Both the position numbers and the translations under genes were made by a program. Of a stretch of 64,000 nt of DNA, positions 50,161 to 60,934 are shown in pieces. Source of the DNA: Lepidostoma basale (taxonomy: Eukaryota; Arthropoda; Insecta; Trichoptera; Lepidostomatidae). The stretch lies in the NCBI GenBank assembly GCA_022606425.2, contig JAHDVF020001467.1, positions 620,001 to 684,000 on the forward strand, in the 5' to 3' direction. Numbering within the stretch: position 1 is the stretch's first letter; every line of letters begins with the position of its first letter. The notes beneath the pieces were generated by a model. The model searched no databases. It saw nothing but the letters and a program-made list of their open reading frames with translations, and had not been told where the DNA came from.

Positions 50161-52149
50161 AAAGTTTTTTTCAATATCTTAAGTATATTCATAATTGTTA
50201 TTAAAAATCTCATCATCCGGATCTCATCATCCGACGAGATATGATTTCTGTGTCACAGATCGTCAGATCTATCAAAAGAAGAAGAAGAAGAAGAAGAAAA
50301 ATATATAAATTATATCTTACACGTAAAATGTTTCGATCCGATCATTCGGGGTTGGGTCGTCAGACATTAAACATAGAGGTATCCTTGTCCTTTTCGTTTT
50401 CTTAAATACCACGTAGGTATACCTATATGCTTCCTGTGTTCAGCTGTGTTTTGTTGTTCCTTAGTTTGTGTTATGTATATTGTGTGTGTTCAATATATAT
50501 TTTTCATCGTTCTGTGCCTAAATTTCGTGCAAAAAAAGTTACTGGGACTGTTGTGGCTACCGTGTTACCGCCACCTTGTCAGACAAAATTGTTCCCGTGC
50601 AAGTACTGGCTTGGCCGACCGCCTCGCGCCATATTGGTGGCCACCTTTGACATTCCATGCTTTTATTTATTTATTTTAATTTCTTATTAAGTGTTATAAA
50701 TCTTCTTATCGTGGTGTAACGCAATGCCATCGACTCCACCAGGATCACCGGTTTTAAAAATAATCTGGAAGAATATAATATTAATATGATTTATTTTTAT
50801 TTTTTGCAGGTTGGCGATTTTACAATAATTATCAACGTTTTTACTTACGAAATGAAGCGTATTCTTCAATAATTTGAAGGTATGTAGCATTTACACACGT
50901 TTTTTTTATATATAACCGCATTAAATCGACAAATATCTATAAAAATATATAAAAAAATAATTATTGCATTTAATGAAACGTTACTTAGGTAATTCTATTA
51001 AAAATGAACTATAAATATGATTACATTTAGAAATTAATTTAAAATGTGTGAATGTCTCACAAATTCTTTGATATCAATTATTTCATTCATTCTTTAATCT
51101 GAACTCCTAAAATAGGTCCCATTAGTTATATTCAACATTGTGTTCTGACGTCACAGGACATGACTGTTTATCACAAAAAAACGTTTGTTGATTGCAATAA
51201 TGAACGGTTATTTCACGCGAGATTTTTTACCTATGAAATGGCAACCAAACGCTTGTCTCCGAAAAAAATCACAGTGCTACAGCGGTAGAGCACACTCACC
51301 TAAATTTCTCAATCAGCAATGTATTTAAAATAATGTGATGTGTTTTCTTTATAGTTTGTGGATAGTTTTCCGTTGCGTTGGCTTTGGATCAGAAGCGAAA
51401 CGCGTGCTTTTGACTCGTTTTCTAATTCGGTAACATTAAAATCTTTTAAGCTAAGCTTGCGATAAAAACTATAAATCGCCACCATTACGATTGATTTATG
51501 TACTAAGGCGGAATCATAGTAGAACGTATAGAAAATAATAAAAAAATAAAACAAACGATTTACACCTGTTGAGTTCAATAGAGCACTTGAACTCACGGAA
51601 ATAATAAAATTTAATCTCCGGATTCCGCTTAGCGACAATGCTGCAGGGTTGTTCGAAATTTAAAAAAATCTTAGGTTAGTACTATTGTTTATTAATGTGT
51701 ACTTATATGTTAAGATATCATTACAAGTTTAAATTTAAAAAACAATGACTAATATATTGGCGCCATCTATGGATTTTATTCTAAACAAATTTATTTAATT
51801 TCCACCCAAATAATTTTGGTTATTATTTTTCAACGTATTTTTATATTTACAAGTGAAATATTTGTGTTTATTTACGAATAAAGAACTGATGTTTTTAAAT
51901 GATGTGAGAAATAAACCAGCCAATTTTTCTAAATGATAAGCAATAATAATTAATCGCTCTATTATTTTGAAAAACATTATGAAAAAATATTATATTTTTA
52001 TACTATTGTATCGGACGTATGCGAGTAGTTTTTAATTTTATTAATTTTTTATTATATTATTAACTTTTTATTATTTTTTACTATGCTAATTTTATTATTC
52101 AATTAATGTTTGTTATTTTATATTAATTTAAGTTTAATTGGTTTATGTT
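50161..52149. other. No gene recognised; (GAA)n at 50276-50299
   Basis: A LINE-like tail (GAA)n lies at 50276-50299 after CATCATCCGACGAG. 50420-50690 and 51240-51660 have open frames of 67-109 codons (the largest minus 51309-51638), but they are hydrophobic or biased, lack domains and show no start context or splice partners. GGCGCCATCTATGG at 51762 recurs in part at 3675, 7996 and 12008. Confidence 0.4.
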
Positions 52150-52671
52150 TTGTTAAAATAAATAAGGCGGTCGGTAGTCGCGTGAAAGCGCATAGCAACG
52201 AGATTTTGCAGTAGCTCAATCGAGATTATTCTCGGAATTTAATTGCTGTTGCTCGCACAATTTTAACAGCCAATCATAAAGGCCGTAGTAACACAGCAGC
52301 TGCGACTGAAATTCTCCGAAGCAAAAATACGTTACTAACCGTTATCGCTAGTTTTGCGGAGGATATATAAGCGGGTCTTGTAAGGACTCGGCCCCCTCAC
52401 TCTTCCATCAAATTCACACACGCGTAGACACGCTGCGCGTAAAGAGGCTTGGCGCTCTTAACTACGTGAAAACCAGTATTTGAGCTACTGCACACTTCTT
52501 TTCGCTTCTACCCTGCACCGATTGCCGCATATAATAAAACTTTGTTCTATTACACAATCATCATCACGCCGTATTCTCCGTTTTACCATCCACACCACAT
52601 CGGAGACGAGCAGCAGTCAGCGGCCAAAATAAATATTAATAGTACGGGGGGAGCAATCTGTCCCGTACAAC
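52150..52671 (+). mobile_element. Probable solo LTR of a retrotransposon
   Basis: About 520 bp, GC-richer than its flanks, with promoter-like TATATAAG at 52366-52373, a pyrimidine-rich start region ~30 bp downstream, AATAAAAC as a polyadenylation signal (52532) and an end at TGTCCCGTACA (52661-52671). This order (U3 with TATA, R, AATAAA) is that of an LTR with no coding region beside it. I could not find matching inverted ends or a target duplication, so the boundaries and the call are provisional. Confidence 0.45.
52366..52373 (+). promoter_or_regulatory. TATA box of the candidate LTR
   Basis: TATATAAG followed by CGGGTC, within the putative U3. It is the best core-promoter-like sequence in the window outside the SINE boxes. 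Confidence 0.4.
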
Positions 52672-52685
52672 TATAATAACTATTA

Positions 52686-52863
52686 ATTAACTAACTAACT
52701 AACCATCACGCCGTCTCCCGAAAGGGTAGGCAGAAAGAATGGACTGCCACATTTTAACCGATGCGGCACTCCATCCTTCTCTTTTCGCCCCGCGGGAGAC
52801 GCGGTGTGATGAGTTGCGAACCTCATCGCCACCAATTGGCATCTCCCGCGCATACTTCGATCG
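52686..52863 (-). mobile_element. SINE-3 with LINE-T tail, copy 1
   Basis: A ~178-bp unit on the minus strand. It starts CGATCGAAGTATGCGCGGG at 52863, has a structured ~110-bp head and ends with ~70 bp identical to the LINE-T 3' end, including the hairpin (here CCC-TTT-CGGG) and TGG(TTAG)n. The other copy (54990-55166) starts at the same base, so this is likely a full-length short retroposon and not a random chimera. Confidence 0.75.
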
Positions 52864-53004
52864 AATAACTATTATATTATATTAAATCGAAAAACTCATT
52901 CCAGGGATTAATAAAAATAGGACAAGTTTTACCAGCAAAGTATAAATGTTTTTAATTGAAAATATTGGTAGAAGTAAGAAAGAAAAGTAATAACTTCATA
53001 CTAT

Positions 53005-53168
53005 TCTTCTTCCGCCTTCTGCCCTCCACTGCTGGACGTAGGCCTCTTAAATTGTTCTCCACTGATATTGTCTGGTCCCTTTCGTATCCACGTTTTTCCA
53101 GCTATTCGGGCAATGTCGTCTTTCCATCTTTTACGTGGCCTCACGACAATCATTTTCTTTGTCCAAAA
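53005..53168 (-). mobile_element. LINE-P fragment
   Basis: CTGCCCTCCACTGCTGGACG, TAGGCCTCTTAAATTG, TCTGGTCCCTTTCGTATCC, CATCTTTTACGTGGCC, with a TTCTTCTTCC start at 53005 that is the inverted GAA tail. Minus-strand 3' end of the family at 39450 and 46245. Confidence 0.65.
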
Positions 53169-53560
53169 TAACTTCATACATGCTAAATATTTTTTGATAA
53201 CTCATGCAAGTAAAAAGTAGTAACCCTGTTTATAGGTGATAAATGTAATATGTAGAGTATATGAGTGAAAAGTGCGATAAGTTGGTGTTATTTAGTCTTC
53301 TCAAAATGTTTGTATGACGCTAATCCTCGCCAAATTAACCATTTACACGTGGCACAATGAGGTGATTCTTATTCTGACGTAGGAATAACGTAGCATTTAA
53401 TTTTAGTTTATGGTTGTATGTATCTTAAGAGAGGCGCCAACAGATGCTACATTTAATAATATGCTTATAAAACGACTTGCATTCCTTTGAAGAGAAGCAC
53501 GTACGACGGAAGTAAGACTTCAACTTAAAAAAAAACTAAAATTAGACTTCAACGCAATGT
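53169..53560. other. No gene; complex patch at 53300-53520
   Basis: No repeat match; no frame of note. Confidence 0.35.
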
Positions 53561-53765
53561 GTTATTTTATTTCTTTTTTTCTTTTTTAAATACTTTGTAT
53601 ATACAATTCTTATATTAAAAAAAAATTACATAGACATGTTTCGGACAACCAATCCTTCTTCAGTGATACATATTATAAAGATACATTTATAAAATGTTAT
53701 AAAATTGTCAACATGATCTGACAGATGTTATAAAGATTTTTATATATGTATCTTAATTATATATT
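53561..53765. repeat. Foldback element FB-C, left half
   Basis: The TACTTTGTATATACAATTC block, A-run, then hammerhead region, TACATATTATAAAGATAC and TGATCTGACAGATG. The right arm is missing: LINE-T begins about 30 bp after a run of TATATGTAT repeats. Confidence 0.7.
53626..53671 (-). ncRNA. Hammerhead motif, FB-C left half
   Basis: Minus strand: ATGTATCA, CTGAAGA (53663-53657, intact), A, stem II GGAT-TGGTT-GTCC (one G-U pair), GAAA (53642-53639), palindrome ACATGT, GTC (53635-53633). Stem I on the 3' side reads TATGTAA: compared with the 24503 copy, three bases are deleted, which removes most stem I pairs. Confidence 0.65.
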
Positions 53766-53794
53766 TTTATATATGTATTTTTATATATGTATCT

Positions 53795-54268
53795 GTGGTG
53801 CATTTAAAGTTGTCATCGCAAACAAAAACCTATCCAAAAAGCTACAATGGCAGTGCCCAATGGTGTTCTTCTACCGACCCTTATGTATAGAAGCGAAGCA
53901 TGGAACTGGCAAAAGAATGATGAAAGTAGAATAAATGCAGTAGAAATGAGATCTCTTAGATTAATGTGTGGATACTTTGTGTATGATAGAGTGTCGAATG
54001 AAAATATAAGAAGTGTAAAAAAAATTATATGTTAACGATGTAAATGGAACCAGAAATAGAGGAAGACGGAGGAAAACGTGGCACGATCAAATAAATCAAA
54101 TATTGAATGTCGGCCATGTGAGGAATCAGAGAAATCGACGCGCGTGCATGACACGATGTATGAATGTTGAGGAAGTGAGAGAAATATGTCAGGAAAGAAA
54201 AGTGTGGCAGTCCATTCTTTCTGCCTACCCCTTCGGGGAGACGGCGTGATGGTTAGTTAGTTAGTTAT
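53795..54268 (+). mobile_element. LINE-T 3' end with internal deletion
   Basis: KVVIANKNLSKK, then after a frameshift MAVPNGVLLPTLMYRSEAW, DESRINAVEMRSLRLMCGY, VSNENIRSVKK. About 90 bp are missing at 54012, where AAGAAGTGTAAAAAAAATTA joins to the VNDVNG block. It continues to the perfect CCCC-TTC-GGGG hairpin and TGG(TTAG)n at 54232-54268. Confidence 0.86.
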
Positions 54269-54710
54269 TTAAGTGTAATCCTTCTTAAAGATTTAGAATG
54301 TTAGTTTGTGAGTAATATTAAATTTTTAACTCGGCATTTTGCATGTTTTCGTACACAGCAAGTGTTTAAAGCATCCCTATATTTGAAAACGTAAAACAAC
54401 CTTGTTTATTCTCCAGACTGACATAAAATTAAACCTGTCTCTGCAACGATCTCATCCTTCTACCGAAGACAAATGTTTCGAGTTTAATTTCTGGGAAGGA
54501 ATCAGACAATCAGGATGTTTATTCACCCATCCCCCGTCTCCGATCCCACCCCTACCACCACCCTCGCTCCATAACAGCATCCCAAGGACCTACTTGTTAT
54601 TCCGATGTGGAATTAAGGAAAACAATGATAAAGGTAATCTGGGATACTTTACCTGTTCACAGCTGTACACATTATTTATGGAAACATATTTTTTATAAAT
54701 TAATTATTTT
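54269..54710. other. No gene; unique block at 54400-54660
   Basis: A 98-codon frame (54402-54698) spans a unique, C-rich block (CCGATCCCACCCCTACCACC at 54540). No start context, domain or exon signals convince me; candidate non-coding element. Confidence 0.4.
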
Positions 54711-54915
54711 TAAGATAATCAAATGATTTTACTGAAATCTCTTGATGGAAAGTTCATTTTAAATATTAAAAAAACGATGTTCATTTATTCTTTGTCTCTT
54801 TATTTAGACAGCGACCGGTTTCGCCAGGCTCGCTGGCAAACCGGTCGCTGTCTAAATAAAGACAAAAGTGGAAGTAGTTAAAAAACATCGTTTTATTTAA
54901 TTATTATTTAATTAT
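54711..54915. repeat. Foldback element FB-D, copy 1
   Basis: The left flank AAGATAATCAAATGATTTTA is shared with copy 2 at 57055. Arms with TTTATTTAGACAGCGACCGG and its inverse; the centre is shortened to CCAGGCTCGCTGGCA. The right arm is 54837-54907. It carries the 3' half of the hammerhead (GAAACCGGTC) on the minus strand. Confidence 0.75.
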
Positions 54916-54989
54916 TTTTATTTTGTTTTTTTATTTTATATCATTGTATTTTACATTATTTGTTTTAGATTTATTTTGTGGATGTTGGA

Positions 54990-55166
54990 CGATCGAAGTG
55001 TGCGCGGGAGATGCCTATTGGTGGCGATGAGGTTCGCAACCCATCACACCGCGTCTCTCGCGGGGCGAAAAGAGAAGGATTGAGTGCTGCATCAGTAAAA
55101 GTGTGACAGTCCATTCTTTCTGCCTACCCCTTCGGGGAGACGGCGTGATGGTTAGTTAGTTAGTTT
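54990..55166 (+). mobile_element. SINE-3 with LINE-T tail, copy 2
   Basis: The head (54990-55096) can fold into nested stems: CGCGGGAGA (55003) with TCTCTCGCG (55054), and GGTGGCGATGAGGTT-CGC-AACCCATCACACC (55020-55050). In copy 1 the G-U pair of the outer stem is a G-C pair. GGTTCGCAACC at 55031 is one base off a pol III B box, but I see no properly spaced A box. The tail (from about 55097) is LINE-T: AAAAGTGTGACAGTCC, hairpin CCCC-TTC-GGGG, TGATGG, TTAG repeats. The source of the head is unknown. Confidence 0.78.
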
Positions 55167-55734
55167 ATTTTTTATACAATATTTGCAATAAATCGAAAAA
55201 TTCGTTAAATAATTGATTTTTTTACAGTCCATAAGTTACAAAAATATTAATTTATTAGAATAGTAAAGAAATTAGCGATTTTTCGGAATCCTGCTTAATA
55301 CATTGTTTAAAAAACCGTAGTTGTAAAACAAAAGTTCATTGTGATCGAAACCGGTTGGCACAATTCAAGGCACAGGTGGTAAAATACGAACATTTTTGTT
55401 TTACGAATTTGGATTGTATATACCACTCATTGTTTACTTTCCATATATATTTAAAAGTTGTAAGTTTTTATTAGATTTAAAATAAAACTTGGTAAACTGT
55501 TTATGCAATGCATAATACGCATACACCCCTTAATGAAATATAGCATAGTTTTTTTTGTTTATTAAAACAAGATTTTGAATTTCTAAGGTTACACAACTTA
55601 TGGAATTATATAGATTAAAATTATGAACTGTTCATAAAGTGCTTACCATTTCTTTTTTTAAATATATTAAATGCTAAAATAGATTTAAAAAACTTTAAAA
55701 AACTTATAATATACCTTATAAAATATACAAATAC
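55167..55734. other. No gene; small foldback at 55320-55430
   Basis: GTAAAACAAAAGTTC and GAACATTTTTGTTTTAC (55326, 55401) are inverted around CGAAACCGGTTGGCAC, the FB-D2 3' half core. The rest is AT-rich. Confidence 0.45.
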
Positions 55735-55861
55735 AATAAAATATCATAATTTCTTCTATACATGCCATACTTTGTGTTGTTATGATGGTTTATTCCTTTT
55801 TTCCTTTTTTATATACTTTGTATATTCAACACTTACCCATATTAAAAAATAAAATTACATA

Positions 55862-55902
55862 AACATGTTTCGGACAAACAGTCCTTCTTCTGTGATACAT
55901 AT
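55862..55902 (-). ncRNA. Hammerhead-like motif, FB-C left arm
   Basis: Minus strand: ATGTATCA, CAGAAGA (55892-55886; U4 to A), A, stem II GGAC-TGTTT-GTCC fully paired, GAAA (55871-55868), ACATGTTT with a permitted GTT site. One core base is changed. Confidence 0.55.
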
Positions 55903-55997
55903 TATAAAGATACATTTTTAAAAATAAATAAATTTTATTACATCTATCAGATCATCTAAACAATTTTATCATATGTTTAAAAATGTATCTTTATAAT

Positions 55998-56043
55998 GTG
56001 TATCACTGAAGAAGGACTGTTTTTCCGAAACATGTCTACGTAA
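55998..56043 (+). ncRNA. Hammerhead motif, FB-C right arm
   Basis: CTGAAGA (56006-56012, intact), A, stem II GGAC with TTCC (one mismatch), GAAA (56027-56030), CAT, GTC (56034-56036), TACGTA. The core is intact but stem I is reduced because TGATATG has become TACG. Confidence 0.6.
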
Positions 56044-56112
56044 TTTTATTTTTTAATATAAGTTTTGTATATATAAAGTATATAAAAAATAAAAAGAGAA
56101 ATTAAAAATATC

Positions 56113-57054
56113 ATAACACTATTTTTGGTTGAATAATAATGAATTTGTTTATGGCTGAATATTAAAGACTTTATGAAACATTAGGAAATATAATAAATAC
56201 TTGGATTATTAAAGTTATGTCCCGTCGTAGATAAAGGGTAAACGTGGTTTGGAGAGTCAGTTGTTTCGCCCGGAGGCAAGACTCGAGATGGAGCCCTGTT
56301 GGCATAAGAAGATTACTTACCTTTTACCCTTTGAATTGATATACTCATTATGCGTGTCACTTGTTCCGAGGCTCCCAAATCCACCTTTAAAGCCCTAATC
56401 TACGTTCGTTCTGACGAACACGTGCTCACCGCCGAGGGAGGCTGCGATGAGTTTACTGCTGCGAAAATATGTTTATTATAATTCAAGGATTTACATCTCC
56501 GGTGCTGAGGTGACATCGCAGATTTCCAAGGAGTTGGAATTTTCTTGTTTTCCTATCTTTGTCTTTGTGACATTCCCTTGTTTCCGCCTACGCGTTTTAT
56601 AAGTAACTTTACCTACTCACACCTACTTGCTATTTCATTTCAGCTTGCTGTTATCTTTTGTTATATTCTAAGAGAATCGTGAATTTGAAACGTATTGTTT
56701 TGCAATTATTTTTGCTTAAACAATGAGGTAAAACTCATATTAAATAATTAAATGTGAGGAAAATTTACACATTATGTAATATATTATAATAAGTTTTCTT
56801 TTTCTTTTTTCGTTTTATATACGTTGTATATACAACGTATATAAAAAGGAAAAATAGAACTAAAGCATCTACAACACAAAGTATGGCGAATATATTGTAG
56901 ATGAAAATACAATAAGTTTTTATTATATTTTATGGAAACGATGTCACCTTGCTAGAACTTTATTGAATATTCAGGCAAAATGCCAAATTAGTAAATTCGT
57001 TAAAATATAATAACTTTTACAAAACGAACATTTTCATCAATATACTGTATTGTA
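56113..57054. other. No gene; unique block 56220-56500; hairpin at 56813
   Basis: 56220-56500 is GC-richer and unique (CTCACCGCCGAGGGAGGCTG at 56426). At 56813-56848 TTATATACGTTGTATATACAACGTATATAAAA-like sequence forms a perfect hairpin next to the FB-C right terminus (CTACAACACAAAGTATGGCG at 56871). Confidence 0.45.
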
Positions 57055-57282
57055 TTAAGATAATCAAATGATTTTACTGAAATCTCTTGATGGAAGTTCA
57101 TTTTAAATAATAATTAAATAAAACGATGTTTTTTAACTACTTCCACTTTTGTCTTTATTTAGACAGCGACCGGTTTCGCCAGGCTCGCTGGCATTGACAG
57201 CCTAGCGAAACCGGTCGCTGTCTAAATAAAGACAAAAGTGGAAGTAGTTAAAAAACATCGTTTTATTTAATTATTATGTATT
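57055..57282. repeat. Foldback element FB-D, copy 2
   Basis: Arms of ~75 bp, essentially identical (AAACGATGTTTTTTAACTAC, TTTATTTAGACAGCGACCGG and inverse). On the minus strand the core reads CTGTCAA, T, GCCAG-CGAGC-CTGGC, GAAA, ACCGGT, GTC: a well-paired stem II and intact 3' half, but two changes in CUGANGA. Confidence 0.8.
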
Positions 57283-57344
57283 GTATTATATTATTTTTGA
57301 TGTCGACAAATGTTTAATAATTCAGTTTTTAGAAAAAAAATCTT

Positions 57345-57505
57345 GATTATTGTTTCCTGAACAATGATGTAAAACTTTATTTTAAATAATTAATACGAAT
57401 GAAAACGTCTGTTTTCTAAAAGATTTATTATATTTTATGGGAATGACATGTTTTGCCTTGCTAAGGTATTATCAAATGATTTTGTTATCAAACATTTGAA
57501 AATGC
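57345..57505. repeat. FB-A, left arm and loop
   Basis: TTGTTTCCTGAACAATGATG, full left arm to GGTATTATCAAATG, loop, then TTTGAAAATGCCTT, where it stops at a LINE fragment. Confidence 0.72.
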
Positions 57506-57795
57506 CTTCTTCTCCGGTCTCAATCTAAAGATTGGTCTACAGCAAGGCGACGCATCTCTTCTTCCACCCCGCTCGGTCCTCGGCAACTCTCCTCAACTCC
57601 GCATCAGAGGTGCAGCCCATATCTCGGCAAATCCGGTCTAGGTACACCAGGCGAGGTCGTCCTCTGACAATCGATCCCTCGAACATTCCCTCCAATACAT
57701 CATGCAGGAAACATTCGTGTCGCAACACATGACCAATCCATCTCGCGCGCCTCTCCACTATGGTGTTCAACATGTGCCTATTTAAAATGCCGTAG
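57506..57795 (-). mobile_element. LINE 3' end (ERRARWIGHVLRH family)
   Basis: The minus strand, open for about 80 codons (57780-57537): MLNTIVERRARWIGHVLRH, ECFLHDVLEGMFEGS, VRGRPRLVYLDRICRDMGC, SDAELRRVAEDRAGWKKR, stop. Typical LINE C-terminus, reasonably intact; family seen once here. It ends GACCGGAGAAGAAGGC near the FB-A break. Confidence 0.82.
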
Positions 57796-58099
57796 CAATG
57801 ACGAAATATTTCATTAATATAAATTAAGATCAAAAATTTGTATTTATGAAGGTAGGTACAACAAAGAACACATTTTAAATTATACTTTTTTAATGTCTTG
57901 TCACATGTTATATATTGTGAAATGGTTCTCAAAAAAGAAATATTCTCAACTCTCGAAACTAATATTACTTGCGTATATTATTTGTAAAATTACATATGTA
58001 AAATGTAAACTTCGCAAATTGAATTTCACCAACGAAACAATTATCCGTTCGCTACGAAGTATTGTTGACAACTGTGTCTTAATTGATTATAAACAGTAA
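57796..58099. other. No feature recognised
   Basis: AT-rich; the 68-codon plus frame at 57893 has no domain. Confidence 0.35.
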
Positions 58100-58332
58100 A
58101 TAATTAGTGCGAATGAAAACATCCGTTTTCTCGAAATTAATATTTTTTTATGTGAATGACATGTTTCGCTTGACGAAGGCTAAATGATAATATCCCATTG
58201 GATAATGCCGTAGACAGAGAAGACAGGTCATTCACATAAAATATAATAATACTTCTAGAAAACAGACGTTTTCGTTAGTATTAATTTCTAAATATGGAGT
58301 TTTATATCATTGTTTGAAACAATAAATAAACA
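58100..58332. repeat. FB-A, full copy
   Basis: AATTAGTGCGAATGAAAAC to TTGTTTGAAACAATAAAT. The plus-strand core is decayed (TTGGATAATGCCGTAGACAG, AGAAGACAGGTCATTC). Confidence 0.75.
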
Positions 58333-58432
58333 GTAAACTTTAAATCTAAATGAGACCCATTTTAATTACTCGTTAGCTTTGTTTTCTAAGCATTTAATAT
58401 CTTAAATACTAAGGTACTGTAAATATAACATA

Positions 58433-58915
58433 ACAAACCATCACGCCGTTTCTCCGCAGGGGTAGGCAGAGAGAATAGACTGTCACACTATCCTGACAAA
58501 CATCTCTAGCTTCCTCCATATTCATACAACGAGTCATACACGAACGTCGATTCCTCCGACTTCTAATATGACCAACCTTTAAAATTTGATTAATTTGTTC
58601 ATGCTATGTTTTCCTCGGTCTCCCTCGACTCCGTACTCCATTTACATCATTAACATATACTTTCTTAACCATTCTTTCTTCATCCATGCGTTCCAATGTC
58701 CGAACCATCGCAGCGATCCTTTCATAATTTTGTTCATAATACATTCTTCCGCTTTACATTCCTTTCTGCATTTGAGATTCTGACGTATATCGTTCTATCA
58801 CACATACGTCTTAGGGACCTCATCTCTACCCCATTTATTCTGCTTTCATCCTTCTTCTGCCAGTTCCATGCTTCGCTTCCATATATAAGGGATGGGACCA
58901 GAACTCCATTTTACT
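58433..58915 (-). mobile_element. LINE-T 3' end, long copy
   Basis: It extends from the LVPSLIYGSEAWNWQKKDESR-type region (58915-58840) to the tail AACCATCACGCCG (58436). The hairpin is partly lost (CCCCTGCGGAG). Frames are interrupted by small indels and stops. Confidence 0.82.
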
Positions 58916-59399
58916 GTAAATATTATCTTTTGAAATATGAATTTGCATACTGATCAGTAACTTGTAAATTCTTTACTGATCAAACTTTAATCTTTCAAAA
59001 CAATTGCACGAAACAATGCTGCAAACATTTTAAATCGTCTCGTTGTTCATCTTTTATTCATGAACATTGTTCAAAATCGCGCACTGTGTAAAATTATATT
59101 TCTGCGCTCACTTTTATGACAAGTGCCGGGAAGGTGTGGGGAGCAGCGAGACAAGATATGCTTCTAGCGGAAGAAGAAAATAGACAGTTGCAAAGAGGGT
59201 AACGAGCAGTTAGAGGGGTAACACTAAAAATTGAAGCTAGAATTCTGTTTAGATTTAACATATATGACAAATTTAGCTTTGATCGGTTTCCAGAGTAGTA
59301 TTTTATTTTCCGAGGCTTTCTTCTCTGTACTGTGAGGTTGGGGTTGTTTTTTTATGGTATTTAGGCTGCTTACCTTGAACGCTAACCCTCCTCGTTTTT
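58916..59399. other. No gene; unique patch at 59100-59230
   Basis: The 101-codon minus frame (59224-59529) runs into the LINE-R fragment and is antisense to it. Not supported as a gene. Confidence 0.4.
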
Positions 59400-59800
59400 C
59401 ATCCGGGCTTGGGACCGGCATCGGCGGAGTTAACATATGGCGTCGAAACAAGGGCAGACACCGTAAAGACCAAACAAGTTTTGAGGACTTCCGAGATGAA
59501 GTCACTGAGGACAATAGCAGGCAAGACACTGAGAGGTCGCGTGAGGAACACCAGAATAAGAGAGAAATGTGAGGTTGAGGATATTATAAGATGGAGCAGA
59601 CAGTTAAAAAGGCACTGGTACGGTCAAGTTTAAAGAATGGACACCACCAGACTCCCTTATATTACACTACATAATCAGCCTCATGGGACTTGTCCACGTG
59701 GAAGACCTCCTAAAATATGGAAGGACAGCTGGGAGTATACCTCACAGGAGGAGCAACGCTCTGGAGAACAGACCGCATAGGTCTATAATAAGGAAGAAGA
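59400..59800 (+). mobile_element. LINE-R 3' end
   Basis: PASAELTYGVETRADTVKTK, QVLRTSEMKSLRTIAGKTLR, GRVRNTRIREKCEVEDIIRW, SRQLKRHWYGQV, stop; then PRGRPPKIWKDSWEY in frame after the stop, ending AAGGAAGAAGAAGAAG. Mostly collinear with 38690-39085; a few lesions. Confidence 0.86.
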
Positions 59801-60384
59801 AGAAGACAAATTTAGCATCAGAACATTATTATTATTTTTAATTTATTTGGCCGAGACATAGAGGGCTCCCTCCCGAGGAAGCTGTTATAGGCTCAGCGGC
59901 GCTTTTTGTCAGCTTCACTGGCGCACTCCCTAGGCCCGTCCCCCGTCCATGCGATACTTACGTTAAAAAAAATATATATGTATATTTGCAACCAATGGGG
60001 ACCCTGACCACATTTAAGCTACGCTACTCTCCCTCGATGTCCCGCCTTACACACATAGTAATACAACAGCAAAAGAAAATACTCAATTGATACATAAATA
60101 ACAGAACTTTATTGTATCAGCATCATTATTATCAGTCCTTAGTCGGCCAGCGTTGCACTTGTACCTACCTTTTCGACTACCACAACTTTCTATCCCTCGC
60201 CACTTGTGCCATTGCCTGCTGCCGCTCGTTTGATGTCATCATCATCAGTCACATCAGTCATCACAGTTTTGATCATCAGTCACAGCATCAGCAACTCTGG
60301 TCCTTTCTCTGATCCATTTGTAGATTTCCCTGTCTCGCAGACTGATGTTCAATATCCTCCTCTCCATTGCCTGCAGGGTCAGTT
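59801..60384. other. GC-rich repeat-like sequence, unassigned
   Basis: 59840-60060 (GGCCGAGACATAGAGGGCTC; CAATGGGGACCCTGACCAC) and 60130-60380 resemble decayed LINE sequence by composition, but I cannot identify the family. Frames of 66-73 codons overlap without domains. Confidence 0.4.
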
Positions 60385-60432
60385 CATTATCTCTGCCTAC
60401 CCCTTCGAGGAAATGACGTGATGGTTTGTTAT
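60385..60432 (+). mobile_element. LINE-T tail only
   Basis: TTATCTCTGCCTACCCCTTC, GAGGAAATGACGTGATGG, TTTGTTATTG: the last ~45 bp of LINE-T. One side of the hairpin stem is changed. Confidence 0.65.
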
Positions 60433-60934
60433 TGTTTGATTATACCGTTATTATATTTTATTTTTCAAATGGCTTCAACAACTTTCGAACTAAACAAATT
60501 TAAAACTCCCTCCGTAAATATTTTTCTTTCTTGGACAGTATCAAAATGGAGACAACGATCCCAAACGAAGTTTTATTTGAAGTTGTGAGGTGAGGTGTTT
60601 CCTGAGTCGTTGAAAGTTTACAATCCTCGTTGGTCTTTTTGTGAAGTTCGGTTTCCCTGGATGCAACACAGTTATTATTTCTCTGCGATTTCATCTCGCG
60701 GGATACCCATCCCGGGGTGTTTACAAACTCGGATGGTAGCGTCATTAGGGAGTTATTTGTTTCTTAACAACTTTTAAACCACTTTTATTTATGCCTGACG
60801 TCGTGTTTGATTGCGGTTCACAACTGTTTTGAGTTACACGCGTACTTATAAAAGTTTAGAATTATTTTTTCATACGCAGCACTCACTTTGTGGTTAGACA
60901 TTTAAAAAATGTAAAATAATTGAAAAAAAACTTT
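60433..60934. other. No gene recognised
   Basis: Frames of 60-81 codons on both strands across 60500-60777 are mirror-like and carry no domain. It may be unique DNA. Confidence 0.35.

Larger units (their letters stand above)
55735..56112. repeat. Foldback element FB-C, full copy
   Basis: Left arm CTTCTATACATGCCATACTT, ATACTTTGTATATTCAAC, ACATAAACATGTTTCGG; right arm TATCACTGAAGAAGGACTG to AAATAAAAAGAGAAATTA. A hammerhead core lies in each arm, each with one or two lesions. Confidence 0.82.

Noticed and set aside
51309..51638. 109-codon minus-strand frame as a membrane protein
   Set aside because: It has a hydrophobic stretch, but AT-rich DNA encodes F/I/Y runs by chance; nothing else supports it.
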